Origin: Barnesiella sp. An55
GTDB taxonomy: Bacteria > Bacteroidota > Bacteroidia > Bacteroidales > Barnesiellaceae
Length of the DNA stretch: 64,000 nt
NCBI RefSeq assembly: GCF_002161555.1
Contig: NZ_NFHZ01000010.1
Location: 62,001-126,000 of the forward strand
Reading direction: 5' to 3'
The notes beneath the pieces were generated by a model. That model searched no databases. It had not been told where the DNA came from and saw only the letters and a program-made list of their open reading frames with translations. Of the stretch, positions 1-8,087 are shown piece after piece (the first letter of the stretch is position 1; every line of letters starts with the position of its first letter). The position numbers and the translations under genes were made by a program.

Positions 1-798
1 AACGACTTCAACGACACCCTCGCCGTTACCGTACAGATACCTGCCAGCCGCAACCTGCCCATCGACAACTTTGCCGATGCCTCGTCGTGGGAGATTACCA
101 GCTCGGCCCTGAACGACATCGCCATCGTGCCCACCGCCGAAGGTACCGAACTGCGCTACACCTTCGGTTCGGGCCGTGCTCCCTACCTGCAACTGGCCAA
201 GGATATTGCCCTGTACAGCCTCCCCGACAGCCTGCGTATCACCCTCAACACGGGCGAAACGCTGGTAAGCAAGATTTCTCTCACGATGAAAGAGAACGCG
301 GCGAAGACCTCGACCCTCACCGAGTTTGAGGATATTCCCCAGAATACCGACTATGCCATCTCCATCCCCATGGACGGTTATTTCGAAAACTACCGCGACA
401 TGTCGCACTATCCCGTGATGTTCAAGAGCCTGAAGCTCTTCATCACCGGTTCGTCACAGACGGCCGGTAATCAATACGTCCTCAAGCTCAAAGAGTTCTC
501 ACTCATCTACGACGGCATCACGGTGAATGTATCGAACCCCGAGGTAGCCTCCATGCTGCGGGTATATCCCAACCCCGTGAAGACAGGCGACTCCCGGGTT
601 TACTTCGTTCTCCCCGAGAGTGCCCAGGTAAGTTGCGAGCTCTACAACCTGGACGGCCAGCTGCTCAACCAGGCCGACCTGGGCCTGATGCCGGCCGGCG
701 AAATAGCCCTGCCCACCGGCAACCTGGCCAGTGGCACCTATCTGCTCACCATTCATCGCAACAACCAGGCAGATACGGTAAAACTGATCATTCGATAA
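1..798 (+). CDS. 3' part of a T9SS-sorted secreted protein, probable NAGPA paralogue (5' end outside window)
   Basis: The frame is open from base 1 and stops at 798, so only the last 265 residues are visible. The first ~180 residues form a beta-rich module. It closely parallels the module before the sorting domain of the next gene: both share phrases such as LYSxPDxxRI and LKEFSLxYDG. The last ~80 residues, from VYPNPVKTG, look like a T9SS type-A sorting domain, so the protein is probably exported across the outer membrane. By analogy with its neighbour the missing N-terminal part may be a phosphodiester glycosidase, but no catalytic domain is visible. The gene is 130 bp upstream of its paralogue on the same strand. 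Confidence 0.8.
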   Translation, partial: NDFNDTLAVTVQIPASRNLPIDNFADASSWEITSSALNDIAIVPTAEGTELRYTFGSGRAPYLQLAKDIALYSLPDSLRITLNTGETLVSKISLTMKENAAKTSTLTEFEDIPQNTDYAISIPMDGYFENYRDMSHYPVMFKSLKLFITGSSQTAGNQYVLKLKEFSLIYDGITVNVSNPEVASMLRVYPNPVKTGDSRVYFVLPESAQVSCELYNLDGQLLNQADLGLMPAGEIALPTGNLASGTYLLTIHRNNQADTVKLIIR

Positions 799-928
799 AC
801 TTCCACATAGCGCCACGCTTAACCTCCGAGATACACTCCACTCTTCCGTGCAAGCGTGGCGCTCATTCTTCCCGACAGGCGCATCCCGCCCCTCCCCGCA
901 CAACGACCTTTTTTTAATCTGGACACAT

Positions 929-3403
929 ATGAAAAAAGCTTTACTCATAACCCCTCTACTACTTCTCTACGGAGCCGGCACAAGCGCCACCATCAACGTG
1001 GGCGGCGTAGCCAAGCAAGTCGATACGCTCGAGTGCCGTTCGGTGGGCCCCGGTGTAGAATATGTGCGCATGCACATGCCCGAGTATCCCCTCGATGTCT
1101 ATACCCTCACCATCGACCTCAGCAACCCCTACAACGATGTGAATACCTTCATCGGTAAAGATCATGCCGGCTCTACCGAAGCCATGACCCAGGCCTATAC
1201 CCGTCTATCGACACCGGGCCACCGCACCATCGGGTCGGTCAACGGTAACTTCTGGATTGTCTCGGGACAAGGCATGGACGACCTGCTGGGCCAACCCCAC
1301 AGCGGCTGCATGGTGAACGGCGAGTTTGCCACCGAACCCAACAACTGGAATCGCGGCAACCGCGGCGAAGGCCTCGAGCGCCTGCAAGAGATTGCGTTCG
1401 TCATGCTCGACGAAGAGAAGAAGATGTGGATTGACGATATTTACTTCGAAGCCCAAGTGACCAACGCCGCCAACGAGAGCTTTGCCATTGCCGAGATTAA
1501 CCGCATCCGCAACGAAAACGAGATTGTACTCTACAACCACTTCACCGGGGTAACCGAAAGCACCATCGACGGCGTCGATGTCATTGTCGAACCCGTCGAA
1601 GGCGAGACCTGGGGTTCGAACAAAGCGGTGAAATGTGTCGTCACCCGCATCGTACCGGGCACGGGTGGCACCGCGCTCGAAGGGGCCGAATATGCCCTCT
1701 CGGGAGCCGGTACAGGAGCCGACTTCCTGAACAAACTGCAAGTAGGCGACCAGGTGACCATAAGCACCTCGATCAAAACCCGCACCGACAATCTGGTGCC
1801 CATGGCCCGCCAGATGCTCACCGGCAATGCTCTGGTGATGCGCGAAGGCCAGCTCACCCCCCGAAACGAAAACGAAACCTACAACTCACAAACCTACTCC
1901 CGCACGGGCATAGGCATGTCGCAAGACGGCAAAACACTCTACCTCATCGTCATCGACTACAAGTCGAGCACCTCGGTAGGATGCAACACCGCCACCATGT
2001 GCTACATTCTGAAACAGGCCGGAGCCTGGAATGTGGCCAATATGGACGCCGGCGGCTCGGCCCAGATGATGCTGCGGGGCAGCCTCGTGAACAATCCCGC
2101 CGACGGTAAGGAACGCCCCGTGTCGAACGGCTTCATGATCTTCACCACCGCCCCCGACGACGACAATCTTGCCAGCCTCGCCTTCGACCACTACAACCTC
2201 GAGGTTCCCGCCTATGCCTATTTCGAGCCCACCATCCTGGGCTATAACCAGTATGGGGTACTGGTCGATACGCAGGTAGCCGACTACACGCTCAGTTGCG
2301 ACCCCTCACTAGGCACCATATCGACCGACGGCAAGCGCTTCTACGCCTCGTCACAAGCCACCACGGGCATCCTGCATGTAGCCTCGGGAACGGCCCAGGG
2401 CGAGATAAAGGTCACCGTCAAGGAGGCCGAGATTGCCATGAAAAACAGCGCCGTGATTGCCGACAAGGCTCACCCCTATGCCATCGAAGTCGTCTCGACC
2501 ATAGGCGAGAATACCTACACCTACGACCCCTCCTCACTCTCCTGGAACATCGACGACCCCACCATTTGCCAAATCGACGGAGGTGTGCTCACCGGTATCC
2601 AGAACGGACAGACCCGCATCACCGGCTCGATAGGCAACTTTAGCGGCGCCATGGATGTGACCGTAGAGATTCCCCTGTCGTCCCGCATCCCGGCCGACGA
2701 CTTCTCGGGCTGGACCACCAAGGCCATCAGTGCCATCACCGATGCCACTGTCGCCTCGACCGGCAACGGGAGCGGCACCCTGGCGTTTACCTACAAATCG
2801 GGTCGCCAACCCTATGTCGAGATGGACAAGGAGGTCACCCTGTACAGTATCCCCGACACCATACGTCTGCTCATCCACAGCGATATACCCCTCTCGAAGG
2901 TACAAATTGCCGTCAAAGCCAAAAACAACAGCACACAGTACCTCGAATACGAGGGCATGGAGGTCAACAGCGACTACCTCATCGCCATCCCCTCGACCCA
3001 AATTACCGGCGAGAACAACCGCGGAGGATTCCCCATCACCGTCAGCTTCATCAAGTTCTATATCAACGCCTCGGGGAGCACCAGCGGACAAGCCTACCAG
3101 ATCAACCTCAAAGAGTTCAGCCTCGTCTATGACGGGGTAGTGAGCGGCATCGAACCCACAACCGGCGACCACACGCTGGCACTCTATCCCAACCCCGTGA
3201 CCGACGGCACCCTCTACCTCGCGGGCGAAGCCATCACCCCGGGTAGCCTGGTGCGCATCTACGACCGCAGCGGAGCCCTGGTGCTGGAGCAACCCATCGA
3301 CCGGCCGGGAGCCATCGACACGGGCAGGCTCGCACCCGACGTCTATATTGTCACCGTGCAAACCACACAAGAGACCTTGGTCAACAAAATTGTCGTACAG
3401 TAA
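929..3403 (+). CDS. Secreted phosphodiester glycosidase (NAGPA/DUF2233 family) with T9SS sorting domain
   Basis: The start at 929 is chosen because a clear signal peptide (MKKALLITPLLLLYG) begins there; an upstream in-frame ATG at 848 would bury it. The protein is 824 aa. The NAGPA/DUF2233 signature MDAGGSAQMML lies at about residues 372-382 and is followed by the usual ERPVSNGFMIF strand. Ig-like/Big-type repeats follow, then the module shared with the preceding gene and a T9SS sorting domain from YPNPV at about residue 752. The family includes the human mannose-6-phosphate uncovering enzyme, which removes N-acetylglucosamine from a phosphodiester. A bacterial role on GlcNAc-phosphate links of wall or surface polymers is inference. 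It is 18 bp upstream of the next gene. Confidence 0.85.
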   Translation: MKKALLITPLLLLYGAGTSATINVGGVAKQVDTLECRSVGPGVEYVRMHMPEYPLDVYTLTIDLSNPYNDVNTFIGKDHAGSTEAMTQAYTRLSTPGHRTIGSVNGNFWIVSGQGMDDLLGQPHSGCMVNGEFATEPNNWNRGNRGEGLERLQEIAFVMLDEEKKMWIDDIYFEAQVTNAANESFAIAEINRIRNENEIVLYNHFTGVTESTIDGVDVIVEPVEGETWGSNKAVKCVVTRIVPGTGGTALEGAEYALSGAGTGADFLNKLQVGDQVTISTSIKTRTDNLVPMARQMLTGNALVMREGQLTPRNENETYNSQTYSRTGIGMSQDGKTLYLIVIDYKSSTSVGCNTATMCYILKQAGAWNVANMDAGGSAQMMLRGSLVNNPADGKERPVSNGFMIFTTAPDDDNLASLAFDHYNLEVPAYAYFEPTILGYNQYGVLVDTQVADYTLSCDPSLGTISTDGKRFYASSQATTGILHVASGTAQGEIKVTVKEAEIAMKNSAVIADKAHPYAIEVVSTIGENTYTYDPSSLSWNIDDPTICQIDGGVLTGIQNGQTRITGSIGNFSGAMDVTVEIPLSSRIPADDFSGWTTKAISAITDATVASTGNGSGTLAFTYKSGRQPYVEMDKEVTLYSIPDTIRLLIHSDIPLSKVQIAVKAKNNSTQYLEYEGMEVNSDYLIAIPSTQITGENNRGGFPITVSFIKFYINASGSTSGQAYQINLKEFSLVYDGVVSGIEPTTGDHTLALYPNPVTDGTLYLAGEAITPGSLVRIYDRSGALVLEQPIDRPGAIDTGRLAPDVYIVTVQTTQETLVNKIVVQ

Positions 3404-3421
3404 ATCAAAAAATCATACACC

Positions 3422-4324
3422 ATGAAAATGAAACTGACCATAGCCCTGCTGGCGTGCATCACCACGCTCTCGGCACAAAACGTATCGGTTACCCGCCACA
3501 GCGAGGTAACCCCCGCGGGAGGAGCCGCCTATTTCCCGGTGCTCAGCCCCGACGGCAGCAAAATGGCCTACACCACAGCCGACTATACCGGACTGAAGGT
3601 TTACGTCCTGGCCACCGGTCGCAGCCAGACGGTAAGCACCGCCGACGGAGCCGGATTCGACCCTACATTCAGCGCCGACGGTTCTACCCTGTACTACCGC
3701 CCGCAAAGCATCATCGACCGGCAGAAACTCCGCTCGCTCGTCGAGTATAACCTCGACCAGAAGAGCGAGCGGCAACTCATCGCCCCCACCCGCGACCTGA
3801 AGCGGCCCGCTGCCCTCGACGGCGGTATGGCCGTATTCACCGGTAAAAAGCTCTTCAAGAGCGCAGGAACCCGCACTGCCGGCCACTATGTCTATTCGGT
3901 AGCCATGGAGGGCAAAATCGTCGTGTGCGATGGCAACGACTCGCGCGAGTTGCGCCCCTACGGCAACCAGGTGCGCAGCTACTTGTGGACCACCCTCTCG
4001 CCCGACGGCACCAAGATTGCCACCTATGCCATTGGCAAAGGAGTGGTCGTGCTCGACCTCGATGGTAAGGTATTGGCCGAACTGGGTGACTTCGAAGCCC
4101 CCACATGGTACGACAACAACTTCGTGGCGGCAGCCCGCACCACCGACGACGGCCACCAATACACCGCCTCGCAAATCGTACTGCTCGATTGCCACAGCCA
4201 TCGCGTGCACAACCTCACCGACCCCGCCGAGATGGGCATGAACCCCTCGGCTGCTGCCGGTAAGATTGTCTATAACACCCCCGCAGGCAAACTCTTTATG
4301 CTGGAATTAAACATCACGAAATAA
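3422..4324 (+). CDS. Exported TolB/WD40-like beta-propeller protein
   Basis: This 300-aa protein has an N-terminal signal peptide (MKMKLTIALLACITTLSAQ). It carries repeated propeller blades of the PD40 type, visible as LSPDGSKMAYTT near residue 40, a similar FSADGSTLYY blade and LSPDGTKIATYA near residue 190. No catalytic residues are recognisable. Propellers of this type usually bind protein or glycan partners in the periplasm. It lies 18 bp after the phosphodiester glycosidase and 10 bp before the amidase, so the three are probably co-transcribed. A substrate-binding or scaffolding role is inference. Confidence 0.75.
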   Translation: MKMKLTIALLACITTLSAQNVSVTRHSEVTPAGGAAYFPVLSPDGSKMAYTTADYTGLKVYVLATGRSQTVSTADGAGFDPTFSADGSTLYYRPQSIIDRQKLRSLVEYNLDQKSERQLIAPTRDLKRPAALDGGMAVFTGKKLFKSAGTRTAGHYVYSVAMEGKIVVCDGNDSRELRPYGNQVRSYLWTTLSPDGTKIATYAIGKGVVVLDLDGKVLAELGDFEAPTWYDNNFVAAARTTDDGHQYTASQIVLLDCHSHRVHNLTDPAEMGMNPSAAAGKIVYNTPAGKLFMLELNITK

Positions 4325-4334
4325 CCCCTCTGCC

Positions 4335-6719
4335 ATGAAAAAACTATATATTCTCGTCATAGCCCTCGTGGGCTGTCTCGGTCTGCAAGCCAAAGACATG
4401 ACAGGCCTGAGAATCTACATCAATCCCGGCCACGGCGGCTGGGACAGTGACGACCGCAACGTGGCCGTCGCTCCCTTTGCCCAAGGCGACACCCTGGGTT
4501 TCTGGGAGTCCTCGTCCAACCTGCACAAGGGACTCATGCTGCGTGAACTGCTTGAGGGACAAGGTGCATCGGTAGCCATGTCGCGCGTGCTGAACCGCAC
4601 CGAAGACGACCTCAACCTGAGCACCATCAGCCGCGAAGCCAACGAATTTGATGCCGACCTTTTCTTCTCGATTCACAGCAACGCCACCGGCACATCCAAC
4701 CGGGTCAACTTCCCCATGATGCTCTTCAAGGGATACACCGACGACCCGGCCAAACCCGAAGACAAGGTAGCGGCCAAGATTCTGTTCAAGCACCTCATCG
4801 AGAACCAGGTGACCTACTGGACTCAAACCAGCGAATATGTCGTAGGCGACTGGGACTTCTACCCCGACTGGAACAACGCCGGCCTGGGCGTACTGCGCAA
4901 CCTCGCCGTCACGGGATTCCTCTCGGAGGGTTCCTACCACGACTACATCCCCGAGACCTACCGCCTGCTCAACATGGACTACAAATACATCGAGGCCTGG
5001 CATTTTGCCAAAGCCGTGATGGAATATTTCGACACCGACGGTTTCACGACCGGCCACATTGCCGGGGTCGTGTATGACAGCCGCATGACCCGCACCGACT
5101 CCTATGTACAACACGGTCGAGACAAACAGGTGCCGCTGTGCGGAGCCACCGTCACCCTGTTGCCCAACAACATCACCTACACCACCGACCCCTATTTCAA
5201 CGGTGTCTATATGTTCCGCGACCTGGCTCCCGGTAACTACCAGTTGAAGGTCGTAGCCGACGACCACTACGAGCAGACCATCGACGTCACCGTTGAGGCC
5301 AACGCCATAAGCTATACCAACATTGCCATGGACCGCGTGCGCAATACACCGCCCGAAGTCACCTCCTACAGCCCCATGATGGAAAACGAGACCGACAGTA
5401 TCAACTGCACCGTTCCCATCGTGCTCAACTTCAACTGGGATATGGATGTCGAGTCGGTGCGCAATGCCTTCTCGATCGAACCGGCCGTCGATGGCGAAAT
5501 CACCTTCGAAGACTCGCAATACCGCATGGTATTCACCCCCACCCGTCCCTACGAGATAGCCACCCGCTACACCGTCACGCTCGACAAGAGCGCCAAACAC
5601 CCGGGTAACATCTCGATGGAAGAGGACTTCTCGTTCTCCTTCATCACCCAGGGCCGCAACCAGTTGAAACTGCTGGCCTCCAGCCCGGCCGACGGCGGCG
5701 TGATTCACTACACGAAACCCACTCTCGAGGTACGATTCGACAACGTGCTCGACCCCGTCAACATCCGTGATCTCATCAAACTCTACGACAACGATGGCAA
5801 CGAGGTGGGTATCAACCTGCGCTCGGCCAAGTACAACCAGCTGGGCGACGTCTATGGCAACTACTACTTCACCACCAGCGCCGATCTGACTCAGGGAGCA
5901 AACTACCAGTTGCGCATCGACAACTCCCTGCACGACGTCAACAGTCTGCCCGTCATTGATCCCATCGTGATTCACTTCACCGCTGGCGACGTGCGCCACA
6001 GCGACACTCCCGTCGAGACCTTCGAAACGGCCGACATGATTGCCTACGACGCTGCTCACAGCACCGGCGTATCGACGGCCAAGGCCGCGCGTTCTACCTC
6101 GCAGGCCCTCTTCGGCAGTGCCTCCTACAACTTCACCTACACCTTCAACGCCAACGAGGCCCAGGCCCTCTACACCACCACAAGCACATTTGCCGGAGGC
6201 ATTACCGTCGATAACACCCAAACCATCGGGATGCACATCTACGGCGACCTCGCCTGCGACGAGATATGGCTGCAACTCACCTCGGCCGACGACACGCAAG
6301 AGGTGCTGCTCACCAACATCGACTTCCGGGGCTGGCAATTCCGCGAGGCTCGTCTCGACCAGCTCGCCCCCGGCAAGAGCTACCGCGTGAGTGCGATAAA
6401 GGTGGTGCGCAAAGCCCCCTACTTCTCCAACTCGGGCAGCTTCTACCTCGACAACATGCTGGCCTATACCTCGTCGGGTATCCAGCCCGTCGCCACCAGC
6501 GCCTCAATCAAGGTCTATCCCAACCCGGCCAACGATTGGTTAAAGATTCAAAGCGAGGCTCCCGTAGAACAGGTAACCCTGTACAACCTGGCCGGCAGCT
6601 GCGTGGCCATGAGTCCCGATGCGACGATCGACGTATCGTCTGTCCCGGCCGGTACCTACCTGCTCAAGATCAAGACCACCGAGGGCGAATATAGCCATTC
6701 CATACTCATTGTTCATTGA
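4335..6719 (+). CDS. T9SS-sorted N-acetylmuramoyl-L-alanine amidase (Amidase_3)
   Basis: This 794-aa exported zinc amidase should cleave the bond between MurNAc and L-alanine of peptidoglycan. A signal peptide is followed by the Amidase_3 fold. Expected zinc ligands are His33 in NPGHGGW, Glu58 in WESSSN and His114 in SIHSN, and a likely catalytic Glu198 lies in EGSYHDY. Next come a carboxypeptidase-regulatory-like domain (about 235-330), two SbsA-type Ig domains (about 335-550), a jelly-roll-like region and a T9SS sorting domain from VYPNPAND (about 727). T9SS sorting suggests action at or outside the outer membrane, perhaps on foreign cell walls. It ends the first gene group and is followed by a strong terminator. 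Confidence 0.9.
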   Translation: MKKLYILVIALVGCLGLQAKDMTGLRIYINPGHGGWDSDDRNVAVAPFAQGDTLGFWESSSNLHKGLMLRELLEGQGASVAMSRVLNRTEDDLNLSTISREANEFDADLFFSIHSNATGTSNRVNFPMMLFKGYTDDPAKPEDKVAAKILFKHLIENQVTYWTQTSEYVVGDWDFYPDWNNAGLGVLRNLAVTGFLSEGSYHDYIPETYRLLNMDYKYIEAWHFAKAVMEYFDTDGFTTGHIAGVVYDSRMTRTDSYVQHGRDKQVPLCGATVTLLPNNITYTTDPYFNGVYMFRDLAPGNYQLKVVADDHYEQTIDVTVEANAISYTNIAMDRVRNTPPEVTSYSPMMENETDSINCTVPIVLNFNWDMDVESVRNAFSIEPAVDGEITFEDSQYRMVFTPTRPYEIATRYTVTLDKSAKHPGNISMEEDFSFSFITQGRNQLKLLASSPADGGVIHYTKPTLEVRFDNVLDPVNIRDLIKLYDNDGNEVGINLRSAKYNQLGDVYGNYYFTTSADLTQGANYQLRIDNSLHDVNSLPVIDPIVIHFTAGDVRHSDTPVETFETADMIAYDAAHSTGVSTAKAARSTSQALFGSASYNFTYTFNANEAQALYTTTSTFAGGITVDNTQTIGMHIYGDLACDEIWLQLTSADDTQEVLLTNIDFRGWQFREARLDQLAPGKSYRVSAIKVVRKAPYFSNSGSFYLDNMLAYTSSGIQPVATSASIKVYPNPANDWLKIQSEAPVEQVTLYNLAGSCVAMSPDATIDVSSVPAGTYLLKIKTTEGEYSHSILIVH

Positions 6720-6736
6720 TTTTGTAAACGCCCCAC

Positions 6737-6783
6737 AAGAGGCTGTATGACTCTCTGGCAACACACCAGGCATACAGCCTCTT
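6737..6783 (+). terminator. Rho-independent terminator after the amidase gene
   Basis: A 13-bp perfect stem (arms 6737-6749 and 6771-6783) is followed by a T-rich run. It sits 17 bp after the amidase stop and ends the first transcription unit. Confidence 0.85.
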
Positions 6784-6841
6784 TCTCTCTTTTCTGTCTT
6801 TTAACAGAAATTTTATACTTTACAGAAAAATAAGCATTCCG

Positions 6842-6873
6842 TTTGGAAAATGGCAAAAGATATTTTATCTTTG
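6842..6873 (+). promoter_or_regulatory. Bacteroidetes-type promoter for the first BadF kinase
   Basis: TTTG at 6842-6845 and TATCTTTG at 6866-6873 are separated by 20 bp. This matches the Bacteroidetes -33 TTTG and -7 TAnnTTTG consensus. The start codon at 6989 is 115 bp downstream, leaving a fairly long 5' leader. Confidence 0.7.
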
Positions 6874-6988
6874 TATTGAATAAGCAACATATTGGTAATG
6901 CGAGGATAGAGCTTGACTGAACAAGATTTTGGCATTATCTTTTTTAACGGAGTGATACCTGAAGCACTTTTATCAAGATTTTGTATTT

Positions 6989-7828
6989 ATGAAAGTTATA
7001 GCAGAAAGTGGTTCCACGACAACGGAATGGGTACTCGTCGATGGGAAGAATGTGGTGGAGAGAAGTTATACCGAAGGTATAAACCCTTTTTTCCAAACGC
7101 GTAGAGAGATCAGCCACAGCATCCGGCTCAACCTGCCCGAGGCCTTCTTCAAGAAAAGATGGGAGCGGGTCTATTTCTATGGTGCCGGCTGTGCCAACCT
7201 CGACAAGAAAAACATTCTCGAGGCCTCGCTGGTAGCTCAGTTCAAAACCCCCATCTCGGCCGAGAGCGACCTGCTGGCCGCCGCACGCGGGCTGCTCATC
7301 GACAAGCCGGGTATCGCCTGCATCCTGGGTACCGGCTCCAACTCGTGCCTCTACGACGGTGAACGCATCATCAAGAATGTGCGCTCGGGCGGCTATATCC
7401 TGGGCGACGAAGGCAGTGGTGCCGCCATGGGGCGCCGATTCCTGAGCGACTATCTCAAAAACTTGGCTCCCAAAGAGTTGAGCGAAGCTTTCTACGAAAA
7501 ATTCAAGGCGACCCCCGACGAGATTATGGATTCGATCTACAACCATCCATTCCCCAACCGCTCCTTGTCTTCCTGCTCCTACTTCCTCAAAGACCACCTC
7601 GACAACAAGTATGCCTTCAACCTGGTCTATGAAGAGCTCATGCGTTTCTTCCAGCGCAACATCATCCAGTATGACTACAAGTCATACCCCGTATATTTCA
7701 TGGGAAACCTGGCCTATACCTATGCCGACATACTCGACCTGGTGGCCAAAGACTTCGGGCTGAACATCGAAAAAACCGAGAAGAGTCCCATGCAGGGTCT
7801 CATCGAGTACCACTCGATTTACGGCTAA
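6989..7828 (+). CDS. BadF/BadG-type amino-sugar kinase (GlcNAc/MurNAc kinase), copy 1
   Basis: This 279-aa cytoplasmic kinase has an ASKHA fold. The phosphate-1 loop ESGSTTTEWV is at residues 5-14, the phosphate-2 motif GTGSNS near residue 114 and GDEGSG near residue 139. The family includes N-acetylglucosamine kinases and MurK of Tannerella forsythia, which phosphorylates MurNAc. A second, same-length paralogue lies at 23777-24616, directly before murQ. This copy has its own promoter and terminator, so it can be regulated independently. Whether it prefers GlcNAc or MurNAc cannot be read from the sequence. Confidence 0.85.
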   Translation: MKVIAESGSTTTEWVLVDGKNVVERSYTEGINPFFQTRREISHSIRLNLPEAFFKKRWERVYFYGAGCANLDKKNILEASLVAQFKTPISAESDLLAAARGLLIDKPGIACILGTGSNSCLYDGERIIKNVRSGGYILGDEGSGAAMGRRFLSDYLKNLAPKELSEAFYEKFKATPDEIMDSIYNHPFPNRSLSSCSYFLKDHLDNKYAFNLVYEELMRFFQRNIIQYDYKSYPVYFMGNLAYTYADILDLVAKDFGLNIEKTEKSPMQGLIEYHSIYG

Positions 7829-7854
7829 GAATTCACCCGCCTCAACCCCATATC

Positions 7855-7883
7855 ATGCAGAATCGAAGCCCTCGGTTCTGCAT
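7855..7883 (+). terminator. Rho-independent terminator after BadF kinase 1
   Basis: Arms 7855-7866 and 7872-7883 pair over 12 bp with one G-U, and a run of seven T residues follows immediately. Confidence 0.85.
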
Positions 7884-7961
7884 CTTTTTTTATCGTTCCC
7901 AAAGAGAGGAAAATTCATATTAAAAAATACTAAATATATGTTCCCGAAACAAAAATATAGT

Positions 7962-7969
7962 TACATTTG
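7962..7969 (+). promoter_or_regulatory. -7 box of the probable promoter of the peptidoglycan-salvage operon
   Basis: TACATTTG matches the Bacteroidetes -7 consensus TAnnTTTG. It lies 118 bp before the first gene of the 8.1-26.1 kb operon. No exact TTTG is seen at the -33 position, so only half of the promoter is supported. Confidence 0.5.
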
Positions 7970-8087
7970 TATTAGACAAGGGGAATATTTTACCCTTCGG
8001 TTTCGACAATTGTCACCCGGTTGCAACGCGCTTGGAAAGGCAAAAAGAGGAACCGCCAAATAACCGACGTTTATCCATTTGAAAAAC

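Noticed and set aside
4344-6338. A 664-codon - strand frame opposite the amidase gene
   Set aside because: Its composition is Gly/Val/His-rich without domains. The + strand amidase has clear catalytic motifs and a sorting domain, so this is a shadow.
6913-7104. A 63-codon + strand frame before and across the first BadF kinase start
   Set aside because: It overlaps the well-supported kinase in another frame and has no recognisable motif.
8079-8087. TTG start for the golvesin/amidase protein
   Set aside because: An ATG three codons later gives a normal signal peptide; nothing supports the rarer start.
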